A stretch of DNA of 64,000 nucleotides from Schizochytrium sp. TIO01. Lineage: Eukaryota; Sar; Bigyra; Thraustochytrida; Thraustochytriidae. The notes beneath the pieces are model-generated. The model was given only the letters and a program-made list of their open reading frames with translations, had not been told where the DNA came from and did no database searches. The DNA is taken from positions 2,082,001-2,146,000 of the forward strand of contig SMSO01000036.1 of NCBI GenBank assembly GCA_004764695.1. The letters run 5' to 3'. The position numbers and the translations under genes were made by a program. Below, one piece after another: positions 51,088 to 61,391 of this stretch (its first letter is position 1; the number at the start of each line of letters is the position of its first letter).

Positions 51088-54000
51088 ATGATCGACGCCA
51101 GCAACAGCGAGCATGCTGGGGCCGTGACGCCTGAAAAAAGCTTAAGAAGAAATGCATCCAGTATCACAGAAACATTGACGAGGCAGGAGAAATTTGTATT
51201 CAATGAAGTGGCTTCAGAGAGGTTGCAATGGCAAACTCGAGAGCACCTCATTAACACACTAGTTCGCATGACCTCAGGACCTGCATTTGGGCTAAGAAGA
51301 TGTGAGCACATCCACTCCGTAGCAGGATCACAAATCGTATATGATGGTGACCTTGAGGGTCGTTTGCAACAGCAGACAAGCTCACCAAGCCCTGGCGCGG
51401 GAGCAGCAGAATTCTGTGAAGAGTGCCAAGGCATCGAAGAAGACCAGGCCCGAGTCGCGGGATGGCTTTGCCTTGACAACTCCAGCAAGGCTGTGAGCCG
51501 TGCGATGCGAGGGGCAAGCAACCTTCTTGGCATGACACATGACGCATGGGATAGGCGATACGTAGTTTTTGACCCTGACACATCATCGTTCAGTCTTTAC
51601 AAATCAATGGGACGCTCTCTGGTCAAAGATCGTGAACCTGAGCTTGCAATTAGTATGGCTTCCATCGAAAAGGTCACCCCGGCTGCATACAAGATGGGAC
51701 ATCGCGTTCGCTATGCACTCAGAGTGGAGTACAGGTCCAACACGAAAGACAAGTCCCGGAAACGATCAATTCAGCTCAAGCCAATCGAGGATGGCGATAT
51801 TGATCTCGCTTCTCGATGGGCTGCATTGTTACTCTTTCGTTCAGGGCTTTATGCAGAAGATATTGATGCACTAGCACGCATTACGCATCGAGGAATCACC
51901 ATGCTGCAGAGGCGAGTCCGCATCGTAGTGCGAGCGAATCTTGCCAAGAGCTCCCTGCGGGGCAATAGCAGCAAGCGCCACAAATCAAGCCACTCACGCT
52001 TTTTTCCAAATATTCTACGTCCCCTATTTACACGTCATGAATCAGCCAACGAATCAGACCCAGACCTCGATGAAGATAACTACCCTCGCGCAGAGTCAAG
52101 TATGATCAGCAACGGCATCGCACGCACAAGGTCAACGCAAACCACTCAGGGGAACCAAGTTCCCAACAATGAAGCGTCCCGTTGGGTACCACCACTTGCT
52201 GAAGGTGAAGAAGAAGATGAAATCTGGGAAAATCAGCGCTGGAGCTTTATTGACCTCAAGGATCGCAAAATTAGACGCGGCTGGAGTCACGACTCTCTTT
52301 TGCCACAAGAACGTCAACCATTCTCCAATCGGACAGGTCAATCTCTTGGTGCAGACCTTTACGATATGGAGAATTTGCCAGTGCCCCCAGGTTGGGAAAT
52401 TTCTACACCATTTATCGTAGATACAAGTGGAATGGGCCAATCTCGATGTGATGCAGAAGGATGGCGCTACGAATCGCAGTTCAACGCGCTAGACTCTAAG
52501 CAAGCGAAAGGTGCACAACGTGGACAGGCCAATGCCCGCTGGGTGGTACGTCATCGACGCTGGTACCGTCGTCGGCGGCCTATTCAAGGAGTTATGGCGG
52601 ATGAAATCGCCCGCAGTCCGTCGTGGATAGCTAAACATGGCTGGATAGGCATGCGTGGAATGTCAACAGGTCGCTTCTGGAAAAGTCGCTATTCCATGTT
52701 GGTCCTACCCGACGACTTTGGCCCTGCAAAAAACTCAGTAACGCCTCGACCAGGCAACATCGGGGTTGCATTCTGGGCGTACTTTGCCGGTGATTTTGAA
52801 GGCCATGGCGCAGTTTGCAACCTCTACAATGTGGACTGGAGTGCAATTTCAGAAAAGGCCCTCCATATTAAGCCCCTTGACCGCTCCTGTATGGTCAGCG
52901 ACAAGGTTGCCACCTTCGATAACCCAGGCTATTTTGAACTTCATCTGAGCGGAGAAAGTAAACCTCGTCTTCTTAATGCAGAAACCCGTGAGAACCGCAT
53001 GCAGTGGGTGCATACGCTTCGAACGGTCATTGCTGCAAGCCAGTCGGCCTCCGCGACAGCCCAAGCGTTGCAAAACTACATCTCGCTCGGCGATGACGAT
53101 GCAAGCCATGGCGCCGTTGAACGGACAGGTAGCATCTCGTCATCAACTGACGGCTCTTCATTGAGTCACCGTGACCTGACGTTGATTCCGAAATCTGCCT
53201 CGAAGCGTTCGCATGGACGAGTAGACCACGTTGGTGTTCATACAATCAAGCAATATCTAAAGAGACTCGAAGAAGACAGCGGTTCATCAATGCCGGACAG
53301 TACAGGCTCATCCCCAACAGCGGCCCTCGATCTTTCGTCTCTCAAGAATCGTGTACGCTTTGGAACAGGTCAACGTACACAGAGTGAAGATCCTCAGAGT
53401 GATGTTGAAAGGTCCATGACTGAAGTGATCCCTCCACGGAATACTGGCGAACATGAAGTTTTGCATACGCGCAGTACACCTGTTCATCTCGCATCCTCAT
53501 CATCAAGTGGAGGTCAATTTGACCCCTTGGAGAATGAACTTGTGGAACTTTCGTTCAATGTAGACGTAGATACGTTAGCCCGAGTCATGTTCGTCGAAGA
53601 TGAATTCCAAATTAGGCTGGATGAACTCAAGGAGTACAAAAATGTTATGCGGACACACTGGAAATCACCTTCAGGTGAGGAAAAGTTTTGTCGAGGTGCC
53701 GAGAGCAAGTCCTCATACACCATGCCTAAGCGTGGGCCGGTGCCAGAAACAAGAGCCTTTGCAACGATGACATGCGTACATGCCATTGAAACCAAGGGTT
53801 ACCAGGTTGACAAGTCAATCTACAATCCTGGCTTGCCATATGGCAAGTCTTTCCGCACCAAGCTTCGCTTCAACTTGGAGTCGGAAAGTGAAACTTCTAC
53901 ACGACTCGTTCTTTCTCATGAGGTCAAATTCTTGGAGCAAACTGTGATGAGTGCTATTATTCGTGCTGCCAGTTTACGCGAACTCCGATCTTCCTACACA

Positions 54001-54942
54001 CGCTCCATGACTGAGCTGGAGAATCACCTGCAAAGAAAGAATCTCGCTGTACCGGCAGCGTTGCCTACGGATGATATGGGTGCTGATTGTCACTCAAATG
54101 GAGAAGATACATCAGATGAGGCCTCTGCTGGTGGCGAGTTCCAGCGTCCAGAAGTGTACGAGAACGTTCTCGTGGATGAAGTCGTAAATGTTGACGTTGA
54201 TACTGCGCACCGCATCATTAATATGGACGGTAAATTCACGCGCCACATGCTTAAACTTGACAAGGTCCAAGATATTACCATTACCGAATGGTCCAAAGGC
54301 AGTTCTGCGGGTAGCTCATGCGATTTGCAGTACTTAATGCCTCGCAACGGTCCTGTACCTAAAAATACTTGTTATGCCACATGGACACTTACTCAGGCAG
54401 TCCCGAAGGCAGGATACCAGGTTGACCAGGAAATTCGGAACCCCGAGGTTCCCTATGGGAAAACCTTTGCAACTCTCCTACGTATTACTATTGAGGCCCA
54501 GGGTAGTAATAAGTCGCATCTCGTTGTATCGCACATGGTAGATTTTCGCCAGAGTACCATGATGAAGGGTTTTATCAAGTCGAGCAGTTCCCGGGAAATT
54601 AAAAAGAGCTTCACAACTTCCTGGTTTCCCCAATTAAAGAAGTTTCTCGCTAACCCAGGCGCTCAAGATGAATCGGGAGATGAATCTGCTGATGTTGAGA
54701 CTGCAGACAAGGATGCTGCAGGTAAGTCTTTGGATGATTCCGCGTTGTCCTCGGAAGGTGGCGCCTGGTCAGCGCACCCATTCGTACTCTATGCGATGAT
54801 TTTTGTACAAATAATGCTCGTGTGCTTTGCAATGTACATGACGCTCCAAGTTTCCTATCTAAGAGAGGAAGTTCAGCAATTGCGCTTTGTCATTGACTCC
54901 TCCCGGGATATTGGTTCGAAGACTCTGGCTGCAGATTCTTAA
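51088..54942 (+). CDS. PH-DysF-PH-VASt-VASt membrane-anchored lipid-transfer protein
   Basis: This is a 1,284-residue single-exon protein. A PH domain spans about 124-254 (AGWLCLD.... WDRRYVVFD). At about 379-501 is a DysF module: ENQRWSFID, RRGWSHDSLLPQERQPF, LPVPPGWE, DAEGWRYESQF and then the basic VVRHRRWYRRRR. A second PH domain is at about 516-651 (GWIGMRGMSTGRFWKSRYSM). Two VASt domains follow at about 816-978 and 1024-1188, each with the YxMP[KR]xGPVP and AxxTWTxTQ-type strands, GYQVD, P-YGKxF and LVVSH motifs. A single membrane helix lies at about 1232-1260 with a short cytosolic-type end. VASt domains of yeast Lam/Ltc and animal GRAMD1 proteins carry sterol between ER and plasma membrane; the C-terminal helix fits an ER anchor. 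The PH/DysF part would bind the partner membrane. Confidence 0.8.
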   Translation: MIDASNSEHAGAVTPEKSLRRNASSITETLTRQEKFVFNEVASERLQWQTREHLINTLVRMTSGPAFGLRRCEHIHSVAGSQIVYDGDLEGRLQQQTSSPSPGAGAAEFCEECQGIEEDQARVAGWLCLDNSSKAVSRAMRGASNLLGMTHDAWDRRYVVFDPDTSSFSLYKSMGRSLVKDREPELAISMASIEKVTPAAYKMGHRVRYALRVEYRSNTKDKSRKRSIQLKPIEDGDIDLASRWAALLLFRSGLYAEDIDALARITHRGITMLQRRVRIVVRANLAKSSLRGNSSKRHKSSHSRFFPNILRPLFTRHESANESDPDLDEDNYPRAESSMISNGIARTRSTQTTQGNQVPNNEASRWVPPLAEGEEEDEIWENQRWSFIDLKDRKIRRGWSHDSLLPQERQPFSNRTGQSLGADLYDMENLPVPPGWEISTPFIVDTSGMGQSRCDAEGWRYESQFNALDSKQAKGAQRGQANARWVVRHRRWYRRRRPIQGVMADEIARSPSWIAKHGWIGMRGMSTGRFWKSRYSMLVLPDDFGPAKNSVTPRPGNIGVAFWAYFAGDFEGHGAVCNLYNVDWSAISEKALHIKPLDRSCMVSDKVATFDNPGYFELHLSGESKPRLLNAETRENRMQWVHTLRTVIAASQSASATAQALQNYISLGDDDASHGAVERTGSISSSTDGSSLSHRDLTLIPKSASKRSHGRVDHVGVHTIKQYLKRLEEDSGSSMPDSTGSSPTAALDLSSLKNRVRFGTGQRTQSEDPQSDVERSMTEVIPPRNTGEHEVLHTRSTPVHLASSSSSGGQFDPLENELVELSFNVDVDTLARVMFVEDEFQIRLDELKEYKNVMRTHWKSPSGEEKFCRGAESKSSYTMPKRGPVPETRAFATMTCVHAIETKGYQVDKSIYNPGLPYGKSFRTKLRFNLESESETSTRLVLSHEVKFLEQTVMSAIIRAASLRELRSSYTRSMTELENHLQRKNLAVPAALPTDDMGADCHSNGEDTSDEASAGGEFQRPEVYENVLVDEVVNVDVDTAHRIINMDGKFTRHMLKLDKVQDITITEWSKGSSAGSSCDLQYLMPRNGPVPKNTCYATWTLTQAVPKAGYQVDQEIRNPEVPYGKTFATLLRITIEAQGSNKSHLVVSHMVDFRQSTMMKGFIKSSSSREIKKSFTTSWFPQLKKFLANPGAQDESGDESADVETADKDAAGKSLDDSALSSEGGAWSAHPFVLYAMIFVQIMLVCFAMYMTLQVSYLREEVQQLRFVIDSSRDIGSKTLAADS

Positions 54943-55246
54943 GTTCGCGATATTCTTTCTCCTAGAATATCTGACTAGTCTGCCCGGCCTTTCTGGTGGT
55001 TCTTCCCCTCTAAACTTGTCTTTCGTCTTTTGAAATAACTGAAGAAATATGTTGTACTCTCTCTAGCACACATCTGAGTCCCATGCCGATAATAGTAATA
55101 ACAACTTTCAAACGCAAACAAGAACAAGAATTCGTACTTCAATTCTTTTGCCTTCTGGTTTTATCTCTAGAGGGCAAGCAACAATATGATCTTGAGTGAA
55201 ATGAGCAAGCTCTGTAGTGCTGAACCTGAGAACTTGGCTTGATTGT
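54943..55246. other. Short intergenic region
   Basis: About 300 bp between the VASt gene and the small kinase-like gene. No repeat or second gene is visible. It could contain an unseen 5' exon of the next gene. Confidence 0.35.
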
Positions 55247-55792
55247 ATGTGTGCAAACTGCGTTTTTGAAGTGTCGACCAGGATCCTCGCGAAAAGGGTT
55301 CCTTCAAAAGCCGTATTTCGCTTTCATCTCCCCCAACTAGGTGAAGAAAAGAGCGACAATGTGGTGAAGGTACTGGACATGTTTAAACAACAGGATGAGA
55401 TTCCCGCATTTATACACGAAGCTGAAATTTACAAGAAATTAGAATCGCGACAAGGCGAAAATATCCCCGAGTTCATCGATCATGGAAGAGTTGATGATCA
55501 TGTTCTGTACGGTTTTGGAACAAAGTATGCTGGTGAGTCTTTGTCACCTGAAGACATCACTGATGACTTTGTGGAAAAGGCAGTGAATGCTCTCGATGCA
55601 ATCCACTCCCTTGGCGTGTTGCACGGTGATGTTGCGGCTCGCAATGTCCTATGCAATAAGGAAACTCAGAGGCCTGTCATTATCGACTTTGGTATGGCTC
55701 AGCGCAAGACGGACATGAGTGAGAAAGACTTCGGCCGATCTGCAGATTGGGAGATTGTTGAACTTCGACGTGAATTGGAGTTAGAGCTTTAA
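55247..55792 (+). CDS. Small atypical kinase-like protein (Bud32/RIO-type fold)
   Basis: From the first in-frame ATG (55247) this is 181 residues; the open frame upstream has no ATG. It has a C-helix EAEIYKKLE, a hinge-like region, then HGDVAARNVL (catalytic HxD...N, about residues 127-136) and IIDFGMA (metal-binding DFG, about 146-152). It ends 30 residues later with WEIVELRRELEL, so the activation segment and large C-lobe of ordinary kinases are absent. No glycine loop and no clear VAIK lysine are seen. The short C-lobe and HGD motif match Bud32/PRPK, RIO and fungal Kae1-associated-like kinases, but no Bud32 C-terminal basic tail is present. A small kinase of unknown substrate, or a remnant, is the safest call. 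Confidence 0.5.
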   Translation: MCANCVFEVSTRILAKRVPSKAVFRFHLPQLGEEKSDNVVKVLDMFKQQDEIPAFIHEAEIYKKLESRQGENIPEFIDHGRVDDHVLYGFGTKYAGESLSPEDITDDFVEKAVNALDAIHSLGVLHGDVAARNVLCNKETQRPVIIDFGMAQRKTDMSEKDFGRSADWEIVELRRELELEL

Positions 55793-57368
55793 AATGGTTT
55801 TTTGTTTAAAAGAGGTATATATTTTGTAAAGAATAAATAAATGTGCTTGTTAAGTGGGGCAACCCCACAATCTGAAGTGCGCGTCTTTGTTTTAAATTTA
55901 AGAAGAAGTAATTGTAGAGAAGCGGAAGTAGGAGGTCTTAAACAATTCGGGCAGTCTAGGGAAAAGTAGAAAGTCTTTGTTATTGCATTTAAGTAGCTAA
56001 ATATCTGGTAAGCTCGCGCTTGGCATCTAGGAATCGACGGGTTCACCTGGCGGTGCGACCTGAACGAGAATAGACGAGGCGGAGTCATCTTTTTCTTTAA
56101 GCTGGAAAGGCCAGTAAAAACACAGTTATGTATGGCATAGGTTCGGTGATTCGCCAACATTCTGAAAGCGACTCTTGTGGAGGAGATATTTGCGGTTCTG
56201 TTTCACATAAAGAGTTCTTACGTTGTGTATGACGAGAGAGTCTGGAATGGGCGAAGAGAACTTTTCTGGATATGCTGCCTGAAGTATGAAAGTCGCGACC
56301 TCGAATCTTGCTTCGATGTACTGTCTGATGTGAGGGGACGAGCTCTCCTTGAAGGAATGAATTCTGTCCAAGGCGCGAGCTTGATATCTGGAGACGTCAG
56401 GAATGGTCCGAAGCTTGGTACTTACGATGGGCGATTCGTAGGGATCTTCGGGGTATCGCAGGAGGTCTTTATTGGCAAGTACAATGAACTGTGTGAAAAA
56501 GAAGAGGTCAATGATGTAAAGTACAAGTTGGTTTCGCTTTTGCTTGGTATCTACAGTCACAACATGATGTGTTTCGTATTTGTATAGGTCGGATTCCTTG
56601 CACGTTCAGGGCTGTGTTCGGTTGGAAGTGGCAGGTAATGTATAGACCAGTTGGATAGCTACAAGATACTTCTTGTTGCAAAGGCATGCATTCGAAATGT
56701 CAAATCACACACATACACACATACACACACCACGTACCTGAGACCTCTTGTATCCAGCATTCTTCAGAAGATCTGCTTGTGAACTCTGCGAGTATAGTAT
56801 TGCTACCTAGTACTTCGTTGAGATCTACGATGATATATCCTAGATAAAATAGTAGGACGAAGTTCTCCACGATCCAACGAGGGAATAGAGGAGATCCAGC
56901 GCAAGAAAGAAGTCCTGTTTATATCACTACTACAGATACCATTATCGCTTTTTGCTAGTAGAGTAGAACAAAACCAAAATAAAAAGCTTTTTCTAAGAGG
57001 GCATCATAAAATCAAATCATACGGGGGTCTACTACTAAGGCTTAGGCATGTACTAGACCTTTTGAGAGAGCCTTCGTGCAGATAGACGCAAGGATAATCA
57101 AACCTCAATCCAGCATCTCGGCGACCGCATCAACAAAGCTAGTTCACGCTAAGAAGGGCACGGCCCCGTCTAGAGGATACCCTTCCAGTTTGCAAACAAT
57201 CCTTTCAAGCGCGCGAGAGAGCGAAGAGCGTGGAAAGTTTGGCAAGGTTTGACACACCATCCTTAGGCAGTAGCTAAGTTTTGTACATCAACCAGCAAGG
57301 TTTCTTTTGCATAGCACTGAGTTTCTTGAGTGTAGACTAAGCCGACACGGAGCAAAACTACAAGAACC
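55793..57368. other. Intergenic region with an unresolved coding-like segment
   Basis: About 1.6 kb upstream of VTA1. It contains the ambiguous segment at 56126-56560 listed separately and a (CACATA)n run near 56707-56731. The region 56600-57368 has no coding signal and should hold the VTA1 promoter. Confidence 0.35.
56126..56560 (-). CDS. Possible gene segment, unknown
   Basis: A 144-codon frame on this strand contains a strong acceptor-like site (pyrimidine tract then CACAG near 56490) followed by FIVLANKDLLRYPEDPYESP, and a GTAAGT donor-like site just after it. The later part (HIRQYIEARFEVATFILQAAYP) looks like an amphipathic helix pair. The opposite strand also has a 136-codon open frame, but it starts with GTG and has no ATG at its head. 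I recognise no family. It may be an internal exon of a spliced gene or a chance frame. Confidence 0.25.
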   Translation of the reverse strand: MTVDTKQKRNQLVLYIIDLFFFTQFIVLANKDLLRYPEDPYESPIVSTKLRTIPDVSRYQARALDRIHSFKESSSPHIRQYIEARFEVATFILQAAYPEKFSSPIPDSLVIHNVRTLYVKQNRKYLLHKSRFQNVGESPNLCHT

Positions 57369-58473
57369 ATGTCTGCAATTCCTGCCTCTCTGAGAGTGAT
57401 TACACCGTATGTGCGCCGCGCGTCCGAGGTTGAAAAGACCGGCGATGACCGTGCATATGTAATCGCCTACTACTGTAGAACGTAAGTTAGAGCAAAATGA
57501 AGACTGGTTTTTTAAAGAGCCTTCATGGTCAAACTCCAAATGATAAACTTTTTCTGGGCTTAATTCGTTCATCCTGCTTGTGGTTGTCACCCAACGATTT
57601 TTTTAATGCATGAATAGCTAACCTGGATGTCTCATGATGACGATGACCTTGTTTTGTTTGCTTATTTAAAGTCACGCTTTGGAGCTTGCATTCAAGCTTG
57701 ACCATTCCAGCGCAGAAGTGCAGAGCTTTCTTACTGAGATGCTTGATACTCTTGAGGGAATGAAGGCAGAGCACCCGGAGTTGAACGATAAGGATGAATG
57801 CGAAGATGTTGTTCGTACCTATGCTCAGGAGAAATTGATGGAAGCGGAGTCTGAGTACATGGATTGCCAGGCAAACAAAAATACCGCCAGACGATACTAC
57901 GCTGCTGCCAGCTTTTTAGAGGTTCTTGCAACCTTCCACCCCGAGAAAACGCTTGACGAAGCTACAAAAAAGTCCTCACTCTTTGCTAAGTGGCGTGCCA
58001 CAGAAATCCTCAAGGCGATCAAGGAAGGTCGCCCGCCTATTCCGTCTGACGAGGAACTTGCCAAATCCCGTGGTCTTGACCTAAACGATGACGATGACGA
58101 TGATGGTGATGATGGAGCTGGAGCCGACGGTGCAGATGATGATCTTGACTACCTTCCACCTCCTGCGCCTACTGCTACACCTACGTATCGCTCTAACCGC
58201 CGTGATGAAACTTCCGAAGAGGAAGAAGAAGAGGAGCGCCCGCGTTTGCGACCAACCCGCACTTCATCATCATCACGCTCCAACAAACCATCCCGCTCTG
58301 GAGCTTCAGGAGGTTCTAGTAGAAACCGTGTGCCCAAGTACTCTTCAAACCTCCCCGAGACTGCCAAGGATGATGCTATGGAATACACACGTTTTGCTTT
58401 GCGGGCATTGCAGCTCGACGATATTGAGCAGGCTAAGGAGCACCTCCGGAGCGCTCTTCACGAGCTTGAGTAG
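57369..58473 (+). CDS. VTA1: VTA1/LIP5, ESCRT-III/Vps4 regulator (two exons)
   Basis: Exon 1 is 57369-57481, intron 57482-57671 (GTAAGT...AAAG, 190 nt), and exon 2 57672-58473; the joined CDS gives 304 residues. Without the intron the N-terminus would be missing. The N-terminal helical domain reads VIAYYCRT, then HALELAFKLD and later AKWRATEILKAIKEG, which match VTA1 (VVAYYCRLYA..., RKYARWKATYIHNCLKNGE). A disordered acidic (DDDDDDGDDGAG) and Ser/Arg-rich linker follows. The C-terminal 30 residues (AMEYTRFALRALQLDDIEQAKEHLRSAL) form the VSL domain that binds Vps4. It stimulates Vps4 ATPase assembly in ESCRT-III recycling on endosomes. It converges on the ACB-domain gene. Confidence 0.85.
57482..57671 (+). 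other. VTA1 intron
   Basis: The donor is GTAAGT at 57482 and the acceptor AAAG at 57671, with a T-rich 3' end. Phase 2. It is supported by joining AC and T to give a Thr codon and by the family alignment across the junction. Confidence 0.8.
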
Positions 58474-58776
58474 ACATTCCTGCATAAGCATGGAATCAAG
58501 CAAGCAAGAAAAATCAATATAGGATTGATTGTGTTTGGCGTTGTCGTAATCTTTTCGGCCTTTAAATTTTAGGCGGTTCCTCTTCCCAGAAACCTTCTGA
58601 GGTGTCAAGAGCATATACTCCTCTTACAAGAGCCAAAAAACTCAATATACGTGTTTACTAAATGAGGAAATCAACAGAGGGCGAACATGATAGATGATCT
58701 CTTTACAAGAGCATAGAGCTTTATGGTTTAAACAGAAGGACATGCACATTAAACATCGAGAAATGAATGTAGGTCT

Positions 58777-59244
58777 TCATTTGGTGCGTGACATATGATC
58801 CAAAATTGCGTCCCACGATGCAGCACCATCCCCTGTGCACATTGCGTTAGCAGGGTGAACATGAGGACCCATTTTACGAATACGATCAGCGTAATAAAAT
58901 TGTAACAGCGTTAGTTTATTGTTCACAACCATCTATGGTTTGTCTTCAAAGAAAAGCAAAATGTGAGGTAGCTTCCTTTGATGATGCTTGCTTTGTTTTT
59001 GGAGAAGATAAACCACATATCGTGTTAAAATAAAGGAAACAAAACCAAACGAAACTTACTTGCCGTGTCTCTGGTCCATCTTACTGCGAATTTTCTTCGC
59101 AATGGTTGTGTATTGTGTCTCGCCCCTCGAGTCTGCAATATGGCTGCTAAGAAAAACGTCTTTTGCAAGTGTTAATACTTCTTGCTGGCGTTCATCCGTC
59201 ATGTCCTCCGCAAAGGTTATTTGCTTGTTATACTGGTTCGTCAT
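58777..59244 (-). CDS. Acyl-CoA-binding-domain protein, two exons with a frame problem at the junction
   Basis: Exon 1 runs 59244-59060 and begins [11 protein letters not shown]. Its end, [11 protein letters not shown], fits helix 1 of an ACB domain. A 127-nt segment with GTAAGT at 59059 and a CATAG end at 58933 follows. Exon 2 (58932-58777) reads [20 protein letters not shown] and then [11 protein letters not shown]. Compared with ACBP (LxFYxLYKQAxxG...KWxAW), the FY-to-G spacing is 10 and FY-to-W is 28, exactly that of the family, though the K-Q-A residues are replaced by R-I-R. Joined length is about 113 residues, also typical. The splice is one base out of frame, so a sequencing error, a noncanonical splice or a decayed gene is implied. 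ACB proteins hold acyl-CoA esters in the cytosol. Confidence 0.5.
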
Positions 59245-60197
59245 CGTGCTCTGAGGTTGGTTTGCTTCTTTGCGCAAGATCCCGTACGTGAGCAACAAAT
59301 AGAACCGAACCTGAAATCAGTGCCTGCCAAGACCAACCCGCTGGTGCTCGACTGTGCCCAACAGTACCTCTTCAGCTGCTCCTTTCAAAAATAGCTGGGA
59401 CGCAGAAGTTATTGCCTTTGATTGATTACTTTGCTTGGGACTACAACAATTATAACTCTTCCATCCAGAGACGTTGAAAATGAGAAACCACCTTAATTTT
59501 TTAATATTTTTTGTTACTGTTTCACCTTAACATAACTATCTAGCTCACTACTGGTAGATAGCTACCTGCACTAGAAGTAGGAAGTGTCGCAATAAGAACA
59601 GTATCCACCTCTGAAGCTTTAGAATTGATAGGTTGTATACATAAAAATAAAAGGCAGGGGAAGGTATTTAATGTTTTATTTGCGTAATTCTAAAGATAGT
59701 TTTTTTTATAAAAAGAGTGATTGTACTTTCGAATACGCCAAGTTACAACAAAAGTCCAGGGCTTCTGTAGCAACCAGGTGGACTTAGTTCTCAGAAATGC
59801 GATTTGCTGATACGCCACACGAATTTTAGCGCATCTGCAAAAATAAATCACTGCACCAAGAGAGCATCCGAGTTGCATGTCTGGTGTATGCATGAATTTA
59901 GAACTTTGAGAGATGCTCTCACCACACTCTATTAAAAACAAGTAAGACTAAACGTATATCATGATGTGCGCCTCAACAAAACGTAGTAATAACTAATTTT
60001 AACGTGTTGTCGTGGGAGACACAGACATACAAATGATAATACATTCTTCGTAAAAAGCAGAGGAAGAATGAAGAAGCTAGCACAAAGTAAACGTAAGATG
60101 GAAAGACACACGGTATATGAAGCAAAGCCATAGGGAGAGAGAAAAGATGCAATAAAACAAAGAGATAGTTCTCCTTACAAGGAAGGTGCAGAATTCG
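59245..60197. other. Intergenic region, no gene seen
   Basis: About 950 bp between two minus-strand genes: the promoter of the ACB-domain gene and the 3' end of LSM14. AT-rich at 59490-59530 and 59690-59720. No coding signal. Confidence 0.35.
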
Positions 60198-61391
60198 TTA
60201 TGCGAAAGCGTTGGTAAATTTCACCTGAGTTTGCTGTCCCGCAGTCGAGTTCTGAGTCTTCTGATTGCCTTGGTTACCATTGTTGGTGTTACGACCTGCG
60301 GCTCTTGCGTAGCTGCCGTTAGAGTTGGACTGCTGCTGCTGCTGACGTTGCGGCTGGCCTTCGCCTTGCTGCTGATTGTATCCACCTCTTCCACCGCGTC
60401 CATTTCCACGCCCGCCACGACCACCACGTCCACCTCTGCCGCCACGTCCATTTCCACGGCCGCGGTACCCTCCACGACGGTACCTGCTGTTTCCATGATT
60501 CAAGCCTGTGGCACCAAAGGTTTCCTTATTGAGGTCTCTCTCTCGTTGCCCATAGAGACCACTACGCTTTCCATGCTCTCGATCAGTAATGTCGCAGGAA
60601 ATAGTGTCAAAGAAGGAGCTCTTAGAGTAACCCCCAAGGTCTTCTTCAGCATCCTCTTCCACCTCCTGCTCTGCCTCATTATTCGTCTCCAGAGAAAGCT
60701 TCGCAAACTCCCCAGCTTTGTCAAACTTGTCGTTCATTGACGCAAAGTCAAAGTTCACTGAGTCATCAAGTTTCACATCACCAACAGAATCACGAGTTTT
60801 CATATTTAACAGATGCGAGCCTGTGCCTGCGAGGGTACGAGGGCCTCGGCTCTGGCCGCGTCCACCACCGCCTCCACGGCGGCGTTGTTGCTGCTGATGA
60901 CTTTGCTGGTGACCACGGTCGTTTGATCCTTGCGGCACGTACTGCTGAGATTGTTGAGCTTGAATAGGAATAGAGGCGACCCCGGGAGGCGGCGCAGGGG
61001 TGCCGGAGGTCAAAGAAGGCGCAGTAGGAGTCATCAGAGCAGGCTGCTGAGGTTGTTGCTGCTGCTGTTGAGGCATTGAAGGAGGAGGGGGAGGCGCACT
61101 GGCAGATTTGGCCTGGACAATGGCAGGATCTTCGAATGCAGGGGCGGATGGAGCTGCTTCGCGTACCTCGAGGTCCTTGATGTCAGTGCCCTTGAAAATA
61201 ACGTACTCGAAGAGTTCAGCATTGGGGGGAATCTGAGGACCGTCCTTGCGACGACCCTCGGTACCAAAGGCTTGCACATTCTGAAGAGCCACCGTAGAAT
61301 CTTGGGTGTTAATATTGTAGAGAACGCCCTCATAGCGGACTTCACTTTTGCTTACGAGCGAAATGCGAGCACCAATGTAAGGCCTCGACAT
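60198..61391 (-). CDS. LSM14: LSM14/Scd6 (RAP55) P-body protein
   Basis: This protein has 397 residues, start ATG 61391. Residues 1-80 are an Lsm14-type Sm fold: [36 protein letters not shown] and [11 protein letters not shown], with the family's F-[KR]-G-[ST]-D-I-K-D-L end. A Pro/Gln-rich linker follows. The FDF region is at about 210-225 ([11 protein letters not shown]), the FFD box is SSFFDTIS and the TFG box [11 protein letters not shown] at about 290. About 50 residues of RGG repeats ([10 protein letters not shown]) and a Gln/Asn-rich tail end the protein. LSM14 binds the DEAD-box helicase DDX6 through FDF-TFG and represses translation of mRNAs in P-bodies; RGG repeats are usual methylation and RNA-binding sites. 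It is complete in one exon. Confidence 0.9.
   Translation of the reverse strand: MSRPYIGARISLVSKSEVRYEGVLYNINTQDSTVALQNVQAFGTEGRRKDGPQIPPNAELFEYVIFKGTDIKDLEVREAAPSAPAFEDPAIVQAKSASAPPPPPSMPQQQQQQPQQPALMTPTAPSLTSGTPAPPPGVASIPIQAQQSQQYVPQGSNDRGHQQSHQQQQRRRGGGGGRGQSRGPRTLAGTGSHLLNMKTRDSVGDVKLDDSVNFDFASMNDKFDKAGEFAKLSLETNNEAEQEVEEDAEEDLGGYSKSSFFDTISCDITDREHGKRSGLYGQRERDLNKETFGATGLNHGNSRYRRGGYRGRGNGRGGRGGRGGRGGRGNGRGGRGGYNQQQGEGQPQRQQQQQSNSNGSYARAAGRNTNNGNQGNQKTQNSTAGQQTQVKFTNAFA

Noticed and set aside
59060-59244. Exon resembling the first part of an LC8 dynein light chain ([10 protein letters not shown])
   Set aside because: The downstream WHCIVG region of LC8 is absent on this strand, and the next exon continues instead with ACB-domain spacing. 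The resemblance is limited to one helix.
60186-60740. 184-codon Ser/Thr-rich + strand frame
   Set aside because: Complement of the RGG and Gln-rich codons of LSM14. Low complexity explains the open frame.
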